A stretch of DNA of 64,000 nucleotides from Gimesia algae (GTDB lineage: Bacteria; Planctomycetota; Planctomycetia; Planctomycetales; Planctomycetaceae): assembly GCF_007746795.1 (NCBI RefSeq), contig NZ_CP036343.1:7259029-7323028 (forward strand). The letters run 5' to 3'. This document shows, piece by piece, positions 9,201-16,435 of this stretch. Numbering within the stretch: position 1 is the first letter of the stretch; each line of letters starts with the position of its first letter. The position numbers were made by a program, and so were the translations under genes. The notes below the pieces were generated by a model. That model saw nothing but the letters and a program-made list of their open reading frames with translations, was not told where the DNA came from and ran no database searches.

Positions 9201-9508
9201 CTCATGTCGTCTCCGGTCAGCAGACGAATGGACTCGGTGCGCGTCAGCAACTCCGGTTTCGCTGGCGGCAGATCGGGTGAAACTTCGGCAGGCAATCCCG
9301 TTTGAATCCAGCAGAACAGGCCAGTGGTACTGTTCCAGACAGGAGGTGTGATAAATTTCAGCAGCACGATCAACCAGAGCAGACATGTCAAATGCGAACG
9401 CCTGAAACGCACCAGTCGACAGATCAGATAAACCATCAGCACCAGCACCGAGCATTGCCAGAACTGCTGCCACACCAGCGAGAATATAGAAACGTCAGTC
9501 GGCTGCAT
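6185..9508 (-). CDS. BlaR1/MecR1-type M56 membrane peptidase fused to a secretin-like C-terminal region
   Basis: The 1107-residue product starts like BlaR1: membrane segments near residues 12-31, 37-54, 158-178 and 260-286, a gluzincin motif HELIH at 254-258, and a downstream acidic motif (EIEQCCDEEVL, 293-303) as in family M56. A further membrane segment lies near 362-386. In classical BlaR1 a penicillin-binding sensor would follow; here there is none. Instead residues 390-1107 contain secretin-like pieces: a stretch at 852-910 (EPLIELIQLKVTPEVW, then THDQIADLLTRIRNFQD) resembling the planctomycete N-domain repeat, and two stretches (636-665 and 970-1030) resembling the secretin 'P-x-N-x-Q-x-A' region. 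The gene overlaps the blaI-like gene by 14 bases and is translationally coupled to it. By analogy, the protease would cleave the repressor after sensing an extracytoplasmic signal. The signal is unknown. Confidence 0.8.
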   Translation of the reverse strand: MQPTDVSIFSLVWQQFWQCSVLVLMVYLICRLVRFRRSHLTCLLWLIVLLKFITPPVWNSTTGLFCWIQTGLPAEVSPDLPPAKPELLTRTESIRLLTGDDMRKLPDVTVNPDFKVTIHENETSRQTPVHLDTAAIPVKSTAENIMRPPVRDSWQEIGVRVWVTVGVLIATVMLVRYLRCWHIIRRAGEQSHPELNRLLERLCAELKLKRRVRLLITHSRMGPAVIGLLRPTIILPTAILEGRSLAELEPVLAHELIHIRRGDLWIGLLQLLASVVWWFHPLVWFTGRRLKFEIEQCCDEEVLAELNCDPRQYAACLLEILELKQTLTAVPVVPGVRPVEITSKRLERIMRLGQGCQKRTPWWCWMIFVTLAAVVLPGAAFVVSAADQAEESTEAEEVQSEITPTVDSKKQTQTPGVSDVDKRKTDSSEVPYLSSEIDIPDLVAQISKRRTHTIKDLMDRARNVVGVMRAKDFLIEQIKMQIAELPEQEPDRKRNELVGLHPFYFETLQIPLRDERKQYYIRKINTWFIIDQDQLNINSADPEYHRRVEQALVKLRESEFTNLKITPTLVSVSQRVLQDYLLKRKSMKVFTRKQTVKKMYLDLRNVIWNEPEQVSYDDLVCDVLDLERSRDLMLRFLSTPHAKVVFVPSVILEPKQSATIASKIRLLKGMDANSLWWNTGEGGYGVSIDLQSGISDQTGDVRRDMLNYKLTFYQIDGETRIKAGDNGEERQVPLISQQHYKDAMLLKAGETLLAGGFRVESKADEEPEVLLVMLQAEQESVEQESLAERLRMGEGVNSEAGVSGKIQLDESQFKDSLVTISYLVGDLVLPIRRHVIVDSQKQQVKADQPRFEPLIELIQLKVTPEVWGDLRKTGCSIRPYSKTLSLIIRAKRSTHDQIADLLTRIRNFQDQMVPVEFNLFSTDDIQKWYQYWNTSGSAELKRLSDKIQTEDLNQGMLLNAPESEMIRHLVKQPGLIDLNQFGIKLALFNRQSAEFDFSSRIHEKIQSDCRIQFRPVIKSKDQIQISMVINADQAEDPLANLKSMTIPKGNAMLVDVTDQLTGQETPLMPYELISQGKKRTRFFLLVSPSEKITMTEPFRNQFTPPSR

Positions 9509-9887
9509 CGCGTTCCTCCGTCAACTGGTCCAGTAAAGACTTCAACGCATCCAGATCTGCACGACTGACCTGACGATCTTCGATCAGATGTTGCATCAGC
9601 GGGAACGTCTCGCCGGCAAACAGTCGGTCTACCAGATCATCGACGGTTTCGCGAATCACCGTGCGTGGCTTGACGCGGGGTGAATACACGCGGGTTCGCC
9701 CGTCAAGTTTGACGTTCACATACCCCTTCTTCTCCAGACGGCGCAGATAGGTCTGGACGGTCGTGAAATCAATTCCACGCAATGCGGGAAACGATTCGAA
9801 TACTTCGCGGACCGTCGCGTGTTTCAGCTCCCATAAGGCGCGGGCGATTTCCATTTCCCCCTTGGATAATGCGGGCCGTTCTGTCAT
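9495..9887 (-). CDS. BlaI/MecI/CopY-family transcriptional repressor
   Basis: A 130-residue protein of typical family length. The N-terminal winged helix (LSKGEMEIARALWELKHATVREV, then TTVQTYLRRLEKKGYV and the basic wing RTRVYSPRV) is followed by a C-terminal dimerisation helix region that includes the usual proteolysis zone before LFAGETFPLMQHL. An AAGGAG ribosome-binding site sits upstream of the ATG. It is the first gene of a two-gene operon with the M56 peptidase and probably represses that operon: the promoter is covered by two consensus BlaI boxes. Family members are inactivated when the partner protease is triggered. Confidence 0.92.
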   Translation of the reverse strand: MTERPALSKGEMEIARALWELKHATVREVFESFPALRGIDFTTVQTYLRRLEKKGYVNVKLDGRTRVYSPRVKPRTVIRETVDDLVDRLFAGETFPLMQHLIEDRQVSRADLDALKSLLDQLTEERDAAD

Positions 9888-9897
9888 CCCTGCTCCT

Positions 9898-9948
9898 TCA
9901 AGTACAAGTGTAATTGCGACAGTTTAATTACATTTGTACTTGAGTCAA
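9898..9948 (-). promoter_or_regulatory. BlaI-type operator dyad covering the blaI-blaR1 promoter
   Basis: Two copies of the family consensus TACAnnTGTA occur, at 9903-9912 (TACAAGTGTA) and 9929-9938 (TACATTTGTA). They sit inside a larger inverted repeat whose 18-base arms, 9898-9915 and 9926-9943, match at 17 of 18 positions. On the minus strand a sigma70-like promoter, TTGACT (9943-9948), 16 bases, TAAACT (9921-9926), is interleaved with the boxes, so bound repressor would block RNA polymerase. The gene starts 10 bases downstream of the first box. Confidence 0.9.
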
Positions 9949-10194
9949 TCGCAGTCTGAAATAATTTGATTTTTGGCGAGTGGATTCCCTCCCAAAGTCA
10001 ATTCCAAAATCAGCGTTCTGAAAAATAGGGAGGGAGTTGGAAATTCTTAGCAAACCATGTTTGGAATTGGTTTCCTGATCGCTTAGAATCGAGGGATGAT
10101 TCAAAGCAGAGGCGATTCTGTTTTAAGAACGCATAATAAACTTGGATCATAAGTATTTACGAGATACCAATTTCCATTTATTGGATTTACGATA
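9949..10194. other. intergenic region upstream of the DUF2617-like gene
   Basis: About 250 bases, A+T-rich toward the right end. It should contain the promoter of the gene at 10195. I saw a loose pair of ATTCCAAA/TTGGAAT sequences near 10001 and 10061 but nothing strong enough to name. Confidence 0.35.
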
Positions 10195-10737
10195 ATGAAT
10201 GTCCGATCCGCCCGACCGAAGGTTAATGATCTAATCTTTCGCTTGATAGGGCGTTCCATACACCCGGAACTTTATACGACTTGCGCCACGGCAGAAATCA
10301 AACAGAAGAACTTCTCCGCGGTCTTAAAAGTTTGTGAAACCGGTCATATTGCCTGTATTCAGCACAAGGGAAAATCAGTTTGTGAGATTCTGACCTCGTT
10401 TCAGAATCCACTCCCCAGCCAGAAACGCTTACTGGAAAAGCCGGTGCGGGGCTGTCGTTCTGATTCCGTGCAGCTTGAATCGGACCTGTATTACCAGGTC
10501 AGCTATCAACTGGAAGAACTGGATTACACCATCTTTAAAAATGTCCATGAAGAATATTTGATGGACGCGCAGCGTGCCGACCTGGCATACCACTTTATTT
10601 CAGAAAGCCGCCTGACACCGGGGGCCTTGAGCATTATCGACTATGAAGCCAACCAGACCAGTTTACTGATTCATGCGTTTCACACCTTTCCGGATGAACT
10701 GGCTGTGGTAAAAACGCAATCTCTGTTTGAGTTTTAA
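10195..10737 (+). CDS. conserved protein resembling DUF2617
   Basis: A 180-residue soluble protein with no signal peptide or membrane segment. The opening (VRSARPKVNDLIFRLIGRSIHPELY) is what I recall of the DUF2617 family, seen in planctomycetes and actinobacteria; this match is from memory and not verified. The rest is mixed alpha/beta with many hydrophobic strands, and a conserved-looking acidic helix YLMDAQRADLAYHF. No catalytic motif stands out. It is a single gene, with a 47-base gap before the Tyr-rich secreted protein. Function is unknown. Confidence 0.7.
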   Translation: MNVRSARPKVNDLIFRLIGRSIHPELYTTCATAEIKQKNFSAVLKVCETGHIACIQHKGKSVCEILTSFQNPLPSQKRLLEKPVRGCRSDSVQLESDLYYQVSYQLEELDYTIFKNVHEEYLMDAQRADLAYHFISESRLTPGALSIIDYEANQTSLLIHAFHTFPDELAVVKTQSLFEF

Positions 10738-10784
10738 GCAAAGATTTTTTTGATCAACGTCATGGAAGACGGGAAACCGAAATC

Positions 10785-11477
10785 ATGACCGACTATTACA
10801 AATTAACAATGCGAACTCTTGTACTCGGCAGTTGCCTGTTGGCGCTGGCTGCCCTGGAAACTTCTCCCGCGATCGCCGCGCGGCCGATTTCTGTTTCCCG
10901 CTATCACAGCCCGTCTGCATCGTCAGTCTATCGACGTTCTCCGCGGTACTCGAGTTATCGCTATTCGACGGGCTACTCGCGAAACTATTCGAATTACCGC
11001 TCCACGTACTACGGATATGGCGCCCGCCGTTATAACTACCGCTATCGACCTTATGCCGCGGTCGCCGGGTATCGCTATTACCGCCCCGGCTATTATGGCA
11101 TCAACCACTATCCCGCCGGCGTCGGATATTCCTGGGCGGGCAGTTCGTTCTACCGCCGACCAGTCTGTAATTCCTGGAGCGCATACTCGTCCTGCTACTG
11201 TTCGCCGTACTCGGGCAATGTCATCTCGAATTATGTCCCTTACTACGGGAATTACACGCCTTACATGGGCAGCTATACCCCACTCTGGGGCAGTTATATG
11301 CCGTACGGAGGATCCTACTTCGCTGCTCCCGGATCGTACTATGGTTATGCCAATTCAGGATTTTACGGCTACTACTGCGGTGTCTGGCCTTATCGCCCGA
11401 CTTTGTACGGCAGTATTGTGTTCCAGTCCGGCTGGAATACCGGCTATGGGCGTGGCAGCTACTATCGATTCTGGTAG
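10785..11477 (+). CDS. secreted tyrosine/glycine/serine-rich low-complexity protein
   Basis: A 230-residue protein with a signal peptide (MRTLVLGSCLLALAALETSPAIAA from the second in-frame Met; mature region begins near residue 32). The mature part is strongly enriched in Tyr, Ser, Gly, Arg and Pro, in irregular units such as SYRYSTGYSRNYSNY, YRYYRPGYYG and GSYTPLWGSYMPYGGSY. A pair-rich cysteine cluster (CNSWSAYSSCYC) sits mid-protein. Frame +1 is supported by the signal peptide and by a clean stop; the overlapping frame at 10819 gives an implausible composition. A structural or surface-coat role is suggested by composition only. Confidence 0.72.
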   Translation: MTDYYKLTMRTLVLGSCLLALAALETSPAIAARPISVSRYHSPSASSVYRRSPRYSSYRYSTGYSRNYSNYRSTYYGYGARRYNYRYRPYAAVAGYRYYRPGYYGINHYPAGVGYSWAGSSFYRRPVCNSWSAYSSCYCSPYSGNVISNYVPYYGNYTPYMGSYTPLWGSYMPYGGSYFAAPGSYYGYANSGFYGYYCGVWPYRPTLYGSIVFQSGWNTGYGRGSYYRFW

Positions 11478-11500
11478 GTTCTGACACAGGCTCTGAGAAC

Positions 11501-12265
11501 TCAGACCGTCGTTTCGAGCATCACACCGACAATAATATCGTAGGTCGCGTGCGCACCGACGGTGATCCCAAAGCCCCGCAGAAAAAACAGGCCGGCAAAG
11601 AACAGTCCCGCAACCGTACGAAATGTAAAACTGAAGACGGAGAACTGGTCGCCCGAGGCACCCACATAATGTGCCAGCGAAAAGATCAGGCTGGTCGAGA
11701 TGATTGCCATAATCGCAGAGGAGCGGACTTCCAGCAGCATCCCGCGAAAGATCAGATAACAGATCGGCAGTAACAGCAGGCGAAACATGACCTCTTCATA
11801 GACACCCGCACCCACAAAACTGACGACCCGCGAAGCGGACTCGCGTTCAATAAACATCAATGTCGGTTGAGGCAGCTGCTGAAATACCAGATCCTGCATC
11901 TGCCCTAAGACAATCAGGCAAAAGGCAAACAGCAGGCTTTCTGCAAACATGCCGACCAATGTTTCACCCGAGATCTTCCAGGGATGTTTACAGAAGACAT
12001 GCCATAACAGCAGCGTGACCACGATCAGCGAAGGCAGCAGAAAGGTCTGCGTAAAACCGAGTTGCGAGAGCCCGCTGCGCATCCAGTAATCTGCGCCGTT
12101 ACGGAGCAGTTCCGGCTGGTTGCCCCCCATGGAGAGTACACCCCATTCGTAAATCAACAGTAACGGCGCCAGAAACACCAGACAGGCCAGAGGCTGTCGT
12201 GCTTCACGCCAGTACGTGCTCTCGGTAAGAGCCAGCTCGCTTTGCGAGTTGTTTTTTTGCGTCAT
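11501..12265 (-). CDS. CPBP-family intramembrane metalloprotease
   Basis: A 254-residue polytopic protein with hydrophobic segments near residues 28-46, 74-92, 103-122, 150-176, 183-201 and 212-232. The CPBP/Abi signature is complete: EEVMFR at 157-162, FSLAHY with His199, and GAHATYD with His239. These are the glutamate and histidine residues thought to bind zinc in Rce1-like proteases. It overlaps the HD-GYP gene by the four bases ATGA, so the two are translationally coupled. The substrate is unknown. In bacteria such proteins range from CAAX-type proteases to bacteriocin immunity factors. Confidence 0.88.
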   Translation of the reverse strand: MTQKNNSQSELALTESTYWREARQPLACLVFLAPLLLIYEWGVLSMGGNQPELLRNGADYWMRSGLSQLGFTQTFLLPSLIVVTLLLWHVFCKHPWKISGETLVGMFAESLLFAFCLIVLGQMQDLVFQQLPQPTLMFIERESASRVVSFVGAGVYEEVMFRLLLLPICYLIFRGMLLEVRSSAIMAIISTSLIFSLAHYVGASGDQFSVFSFTFRTVAGLFFAGLFFLRGFGITVGAHATYDIIVGVMLETTV

Positions 12266-13545
12266 GACTCAGAATGGTTTTCAGTCAGGTTGGCGGGTTC
12301 AGTAGTAGAAGAATCCATCGAAAAATGTGGTGGTGGTATCGGCTCGTGAGCTTCATCCCGACGTTGTTGCTGGAATCGTTTGAGCGTGAACGGGTCGTTG
12401 TGCCGATCGGTTTCTACCAGCACGTCTAACAGGCTTTCATCCACAGCAGACAGGAACTGGTCGACAACTGTCTCATCCCACTCCCCGCGACGGGATTCCC
12501 GAAAGAGTTGCAGCGCCGCTGCGAAGGCAACTTCTTCACGTTCATAAGTCCGGATGCCGTCCGCCGTCAGTTCACGTTCGATATTCTTTAATTCCAGAAA
12601 GCGACAGACCACGGCCAGTCGACGTGAATATTCACCCAATGCAGAAGTATGCAGCCCCCGGGGATAGCCTGTTCCATCCAGACGCTCATGATGCTGTGAA
12701 ATGATTTCCGTCAGGTAAGAGTCGCCTGGAAATCCACGCAGTCCGCCCAGCAACGCCGCACCAAGCACGGGATGTCCCTGCTCGATTTCTGTCTGGTTCG
12801 TTTTTAACTGGTCGCTGCGAACATTTTTCTGCGGCTTAAGCATCTGCCAGCCCAGATCATGTAACAGGCCGGCAATCATCAGCAGTTCACAACTTTCCTG
12901 CCAGGCAGTCATCTTGCGACTGACGAAGAAAATTAATCGTGCGGTTTCCAGCCCCCTCAGGTACACAGACAAATCGGCATCCTGTCTCTGCAGATTGATC
13001 GATTCCTGAATATCACTGAGTGAGGCGAACAGGAATTCGCCCGGCTGATGCAGGTGTGCGTCATCATTTTTGATTTTGCGGATCAGATTCAACAGCAGAT
13101 TCGGACTGCAGTACGTTTTCGTCCAGATATCCTGAGTTGCCAGTTTCAATTGTTTGACATAATGCTCTGTCGTTTGCGAAAGCAGCAACTGCTGGCGGAG
13201 ATACCGTTGTTCTTCACGCAGGTAATCCAGAATGCGCGTCAGGATCGGTTGCTGTGTTTGAGTAACAGGATGTGTGGGGCGTGCGTCCAGATACAGGCGG
13301 CAGCGGAGCAGTATGACCTGCACGCGGGCCTGGAGCTGAATCAAAGCTTTGTGCTGCGGCGCAATCTTTAATTCCTGATTCTGCTGGTTCAACTCGCGAT
13401 AGGAAATCCGCAATGCGCGTAATGCGTCGGAATCGGCAGCCAGCAGTTCCGGGCTGTCCGCACAGGAGCGCAGCAATGTCCAGTCATCACGCTCCTGTCG
13501 AACAGGAGGCGTCAGCCAGCGCAACAGTCGGGTAGAGTTCGTCAC
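12262..13545 (-). CDS. HD-GYP-domain protein, probable cyclic-di-GMP phosphodiesterase
   Basis: A 427-residue protein. Residues 1-150 are helical and likely coiled (EQRYLRQQLLLSQTTEHYVKQL) with no recognised sensor. The C-terminal half holds the HD-GYP module: the metal pair H229-D230 in LLHDLGW, GHPVLG with His258, and HHERLDGTGYP at 285-295, which is the diagnostic GYP signature. These proteins hydrolyse cyclic di-GMP to pGpG or GMP. A disordered tail rich in Pro, Glu and Ser ends the chain. It is the first gene of a two-gene operon with the CPBP protease (four-base overlap). What signal it senses cannot be told. Confidence 0.87.
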   Translation of the reverse strand: MTNSTRLLRWLTPPVRQERDDWTLLRSCADSPELLAADSDALRALRISYRELNQQNQELKIAPQHKALIQLQARVQVILLRCRLYLDARPTHPVTQTQQPILTRILDYLREEQRYLRQQLLLSQTTEHYVKQLKLATQDIWTKTYCSPNLLLNLIRKIKNDDAHLHQPGEFLFASLSDIQESINLQRQDADLSVYLRGLETARLIFFVSRKMTAWQESCELLMIAGLLHDLGWQMLKPQKNVRSDQLKTNQTEIEQGHPVLGAALLGGLRGFPGDSYLTEIISQHHERLDGTGYPRGLHTSALGEYSRRLAVVCRFLELKNIERELTADGIRTYEREEVAFAAALQLFRESRRGEWDETVVDQFLSAVDESLLDVLVETDRHNDPFTLKRFQQQRRDEAHEPIPPPHFSMDSSTTEPANLTENHSES

Positions 13546-14065
13546 GATTCATCCCTGTCGGAAAAAGCTTGGCACACTACGTAGTGGGAACCCGACAGAT
13601 CAGAGTCCCTCACTCTGTTTTCTATCGGCGTATTGTGAGAGAGGGATTGAACCGATTGAGGAAATTCAGGTTGGGTAAATTACCGAAGCGAATACGCCTA
13701 TCCCGTTTCTAAAATGGCACTTAGAGTATTTCTACACAATATCAGGGCAGCGGAGCTGAACAGAACCAGACAGAAGGCGGGCAAGCTGCTCCCCGTATGA
13801 ACGACGTATTCTTTGCGACGGCAGTCAGGAATATCAGAATTGCTCAATTTCCAGTCATTCAGACGCCGATTTGAAACTAGAGAAGGCATTTTTTCCGTTG
13901 TCTACTTGTAGACTTTTCGTCGGCAAGCATAGAATTCAGGAAAGAAACCCGTCAATTGAGGCAAGATACAGAACTTTTAATGATCAAGGCTTGTCTTGAT
14001 CTCAGGCGCTGACCACAGGTCACAGCATTTACACCCATTTCCCGATGACAAGCAGGTAAATTCTC
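13546..14065. other. intergenic region upstream of cysE and the HD-GYP gene, with two dyads
   Basis: A 520-base gap between divergent genes. Two symmetric elements lie on the cysE side: a perfect 14-base dyad GTCTAC-TT-GTAGAC at 13900-13913, and a 7-bp hairpin GATCAAG/CTTGATC at 13982-14001 about 65 bases before the cysE ATG. The first looks like a protein-binding site (two-base centre), the second could form in the leader RNA. No gene is visible. Confidence 0.5.
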
Positions 14066-15001
14066 ATGGCTACGGATTTCCGGCAAAAAGAGCGGCTCCC
14101 TGAACTGACAGATCGTATCGTCGAAACCTATCATGAAATTGGTACGATTCATCATTTAGGCCATTGCCCGCTTCCCAGCCAGGACGCCGTCATTGAAGCG
14201 GCTCAGGAACTGAAAGACGTCATTTTTCCGGGATACAGTCGTCGTCAGAATCTGCATCTGGGCAATGTAACCTACCATGTAGGAAACATCATCGATTCCC
14301 TGCATGATATCCTGACTCTGCAAATCGGTCGTGCATTAAGGCATCAGCATGTGCAGAGACATGGTGCCGACTGCGAGAAGCTCAACCAGATTGATTTCGA
14401 AGCCGAAGGTCAGCAGAAGACAATCCAGTTTCTGGAAATGATTCCGGAAATCAGGCGTGCCCTCTCCACTGACGTTCAGGCGGCATTGGACGGTGACCCG
14501 GCTGCGACCTGCTTTGATGAAATCATCTTCTGCTATCCCGGGCTGGAAGCGATTACCATTTACCGGATCGCCCATGAATTGTACAAACTACAAGTCCCCA
14601 TCATCCCTCGCATGCTGTCGGAATGGGCGCATGCACAAACCGGAATTGATATCCACCCGGGTGCCACCATCGGACATTCGTTCTTTATCGATCACGGTAC
14701 CGGTGTCGTGATTGGGGAAACCTGCGAGATCGCGGAAAACGTGAAAGTCTACCAGGGGGTCACCCTCGGGGCATTGAGTTTCCCCAAAGACTCTGAAGGT
14801 CGCATCATTCGTGATCAGAAGCGGCATCCCACCATTGAAAAGGGTGTGGTGATTTATGCCAATGCCACGATTCTGGGAGGCGATACCGTGATTGGCCAGG
14901 ATGCCGTCATCGGCGCAAGTGTCTCGCTGATGAAAAGCGTGCTGCCCAATACGATTGTCACCATCGAAAAACCGTCGCTCCGGTTTCGCGAAGCTTCCTG
15001 A
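14066..15001 (+). CDS. cysE: serine O-acetyltransferase (EpsC/CysE type)
   Basis: Serine acetyltransferase makes O-acetylserine from serine and acetyl-CoA, the first committed step of cysteine synthesis. The 311-residue product has an N-terminal helical domain of about 190 residues (longer than the E. coli enzyme, as in the EpsC subgroup) and a C-terminal left-handed beta-helix built from hexapeptide repeats. [20 protein letters not shown] contains the catalytic His-Asp region, followed by [23 protein letters not shown] and [20 protein letters not shown]. The chain ends shortly after the helix. The gene stands alone, with no O-acetylserine sulfhydrylase beside it. Confidence 0.93.
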   Translation: MATDFRQKERLPELTDRIVETYHEIGTIHHLGHCPLPSQDAVIEAAQELKDVIFPGYSRRQNLHLGNVTYHVGNIIDSLHDILTLQIGRALRHQHVQRHGADCEKLNQIDFEAEGQQKTIQFLEMIPEIRRALSTDVQAALDGDPAATCFDEIIFCYPGLEAITIYRIAHELYKLQVPIIPRMLSEWAHAQTGIDIHPGATIGHSFFIDHGTGVVIGETCEIAENVKVYQGVTLGALSFPKDSEGRIIRDQKRHPTIEKGVVIYANATILGGDTVIGQDAVIGASVSLMKSVLPNTIVTIEKPSLRFREAS

Positions 15002-15162
15002 TCCGAGGCAACGTTTCAGGATTTCCCAGGTAATTCATCAATCAGACTCCCCCCGTTCGTCTATCGTAATCCGGACCGGGTCGCCTTGAATGCACTCCCC
15101 ACACGCAGTCATAACCTGCCAGTCATCCAGCGAACTGACTGTTCCCGGTTCTGTACGGGCGT

Positions 15163-15204
15163 AAAAAAATCCTGTGTGAATCAGAAGTCTGATCGCACAC
15201 AGGA
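15163..15204 (-). terminator. strong intrinsic terminator of the FHA-protein gene
   Basis: Arms TCCTGTGTG (15170-15178) and CACACAGGA (15196-15204) pair perfectly, and an inner pair ATCAGA/TCTGAT (15180-15185, 15188-15193) extends the stem. On the minus strand the hairpin is followed by seven T residues (15163-15169). It lies 23 bases past the stop of the FHA gene. Confidence 0.9.
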
Positions 15205-15226
15205 CTGGTTAATGTCTTTGGCTGGT

Positions 15227-16060
15227 TCAGGCAATCGCCCGCTGAGGGCCGTCATCTGCATCGCGATCCCGTTTGATCGATCCCACATGGTCCAGTGTCC
15301 GGTCCAGTTGTGAGGCCAGTTTCTCCTGGGTTTCCAGTAACGAAGCGGCAGCCACTTCGTATTGCTTTTCGCGGCTGGATAACTGATCGGCCCGCTGATG
15401 CAGTTCTTCTGAGAAACGTGTCAGATCCTGCATCATGGATTCGAGATCTGCTAACAGGACCAGTTGTTCCTGCTCAGAAAGTGACTCCTGCTGGAATTCC
15501 TGTTCTTCCTGCTCCTCGTTCAACTGATGAAGCTGAGACAGCAAGGCAGCGGCCCCCTGTTCTCGACGTGATTCATATTTCTCAATCAGATGAAAATCCT
15601 GTTCGATCAGGTCAACAAGTTCGGACGCAGACAGGTCCTGCAGAGTAGTTTCTTTGGTCATAGAGTGATCTCTTTTTTTATCTGGAGTGATTGGTGCGCT
15701 CGTCTGAAGCGGCGAGCCAGATAAGCCAGCAGTGGAAATGCTCGTTGCTGTATGTGGTCTGGACTGACAAAATACAAATTCGATGGGCCCGATTGTGATC
15801 AGATCGCCATCGGACAGTTCTGAGGTACGCAGTGGGATCCCGTTCAATAACAGTTGGGGTTGAGAAACCATGGCTTCGATCCGGGGCACTTCGTCTTCGA
15901 CATGGATTATGGAATGCAGTATCGGCATCTCTCGACCGGTGATCTGAAGACCACAGCAGGAACCTGCTCCAATCGTCAGACGGCCACCTGACACAGGCCG
16001 TACGGGAAAACTGGTTTTTCCCTTTTTGATTTCCAGTGAATACCGGGGTGAAGATTCCAT
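15227..16060 (-). CDS. FHA-like domain protein with C-terminal coiled coil
   Basis: About 277 residues. The first 95 look like a forkhead-associated domain: GRLTIGAGSCCGLQI, the phosphopeptide-loop region MPILHSIIH, then QLLLNGIPL and ELSDGDLITIGPIEFVF, which is the usual NG...DGD.I.IG ending. The usual GR.....I pair is degraded, so phosphothreonine binding is uncertain. A spacer rich in Ser, Thr and Pro follows, then from about residue 130 a long Glu/Gln-rich coiled coil (QLHQLNEEQEEQEFQQESL and EKQYEVAAASLLETQEKLASQ). ATG at 16060 is preferred, although a GTG two codons earlier is possible. Genes in planctomycetes with this layout are often linked to secretion or cell division, but nothing nearby confirms that. 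Confidence 0.75.
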   Translation of the reverse strand: MESSPRYSLEIKKGKTSFPVRPVSGGRLTIGAGSCCGLQITGREMPILHSIIHVEDEVPRIEAMVSQPQLLLNGIPLRTSELSDGDLITIGPIEFVFCQSRPHTATSISTAGLSGSPLQTSAPITPDKKRDHSMTKETTLQDLSASELVDLIEQDFHLIEKYESRREQGAAALLSQLHQLNEEQEEQEFQQESLSEQEQLVLLADLESMMQDLTRFSEELHQRADQLSSREKQYEVAAASLLETQEKLASQLDRTLDHVGSIKRDRDADDGPQRAIA

Positions 16061-16435
16061 GACCACAGACTTTTCAACCTCATGTTGAGACAGGAACGTT
16101 TTAATTCCTCAGTACCCTTTTTTCAGGGCCACACAACACTGAATCGACCGTCTATTGAGGACAGCATGAGAAAACGTTCCAGTTACTTTAGCATCAAAAA
16201 CCGTTGATGATTGTCACTACGACAACAGCCAGAGTTTGTAGTGATTAGTAAAAATAGGAAGCGCAAACCACACCCCGCCACTGTCAATACAGGCAAATCG
16301 CACAGCTTTTTCCCGTCAGAGGTTTTGTAGATCCTTGTTAATAAAGGAAACACCTCAAGCCGCCTCGAATTCGCAATTCCAGGCGGCTTTGTGGACCTGT
16401 CAAAACAGCGGTACCAATGCGTTCAGTTGCTGGAT
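16061..16435. other. intergenic region with a candidate terminator at 16359-16387
   Basis: A 375-base gap between the FHA gene promoter and the 3' end of the next minus-strand gene. It contains an inverted repeat GCCGCCT (16359-16365) / AGGCGGC (16381-16387) with a 15-base loop, about 50 bases past the stop at 16436; it lacks a long T-run and is a modest terminator candidate. No gene is seen. Confidence 0.45.

Noticed and set aside
10819..11484. Alternative 221-codon frame over the Tyr-rich gene
   Set aside because: Arises from the biased codon pattern of the real frame, which has a clean signal peptide; the alternative does not.
14336..14827. Frames opposite cysE
   Set aside because: Overlap the conserved beta-helix of cysE and have no independent support.
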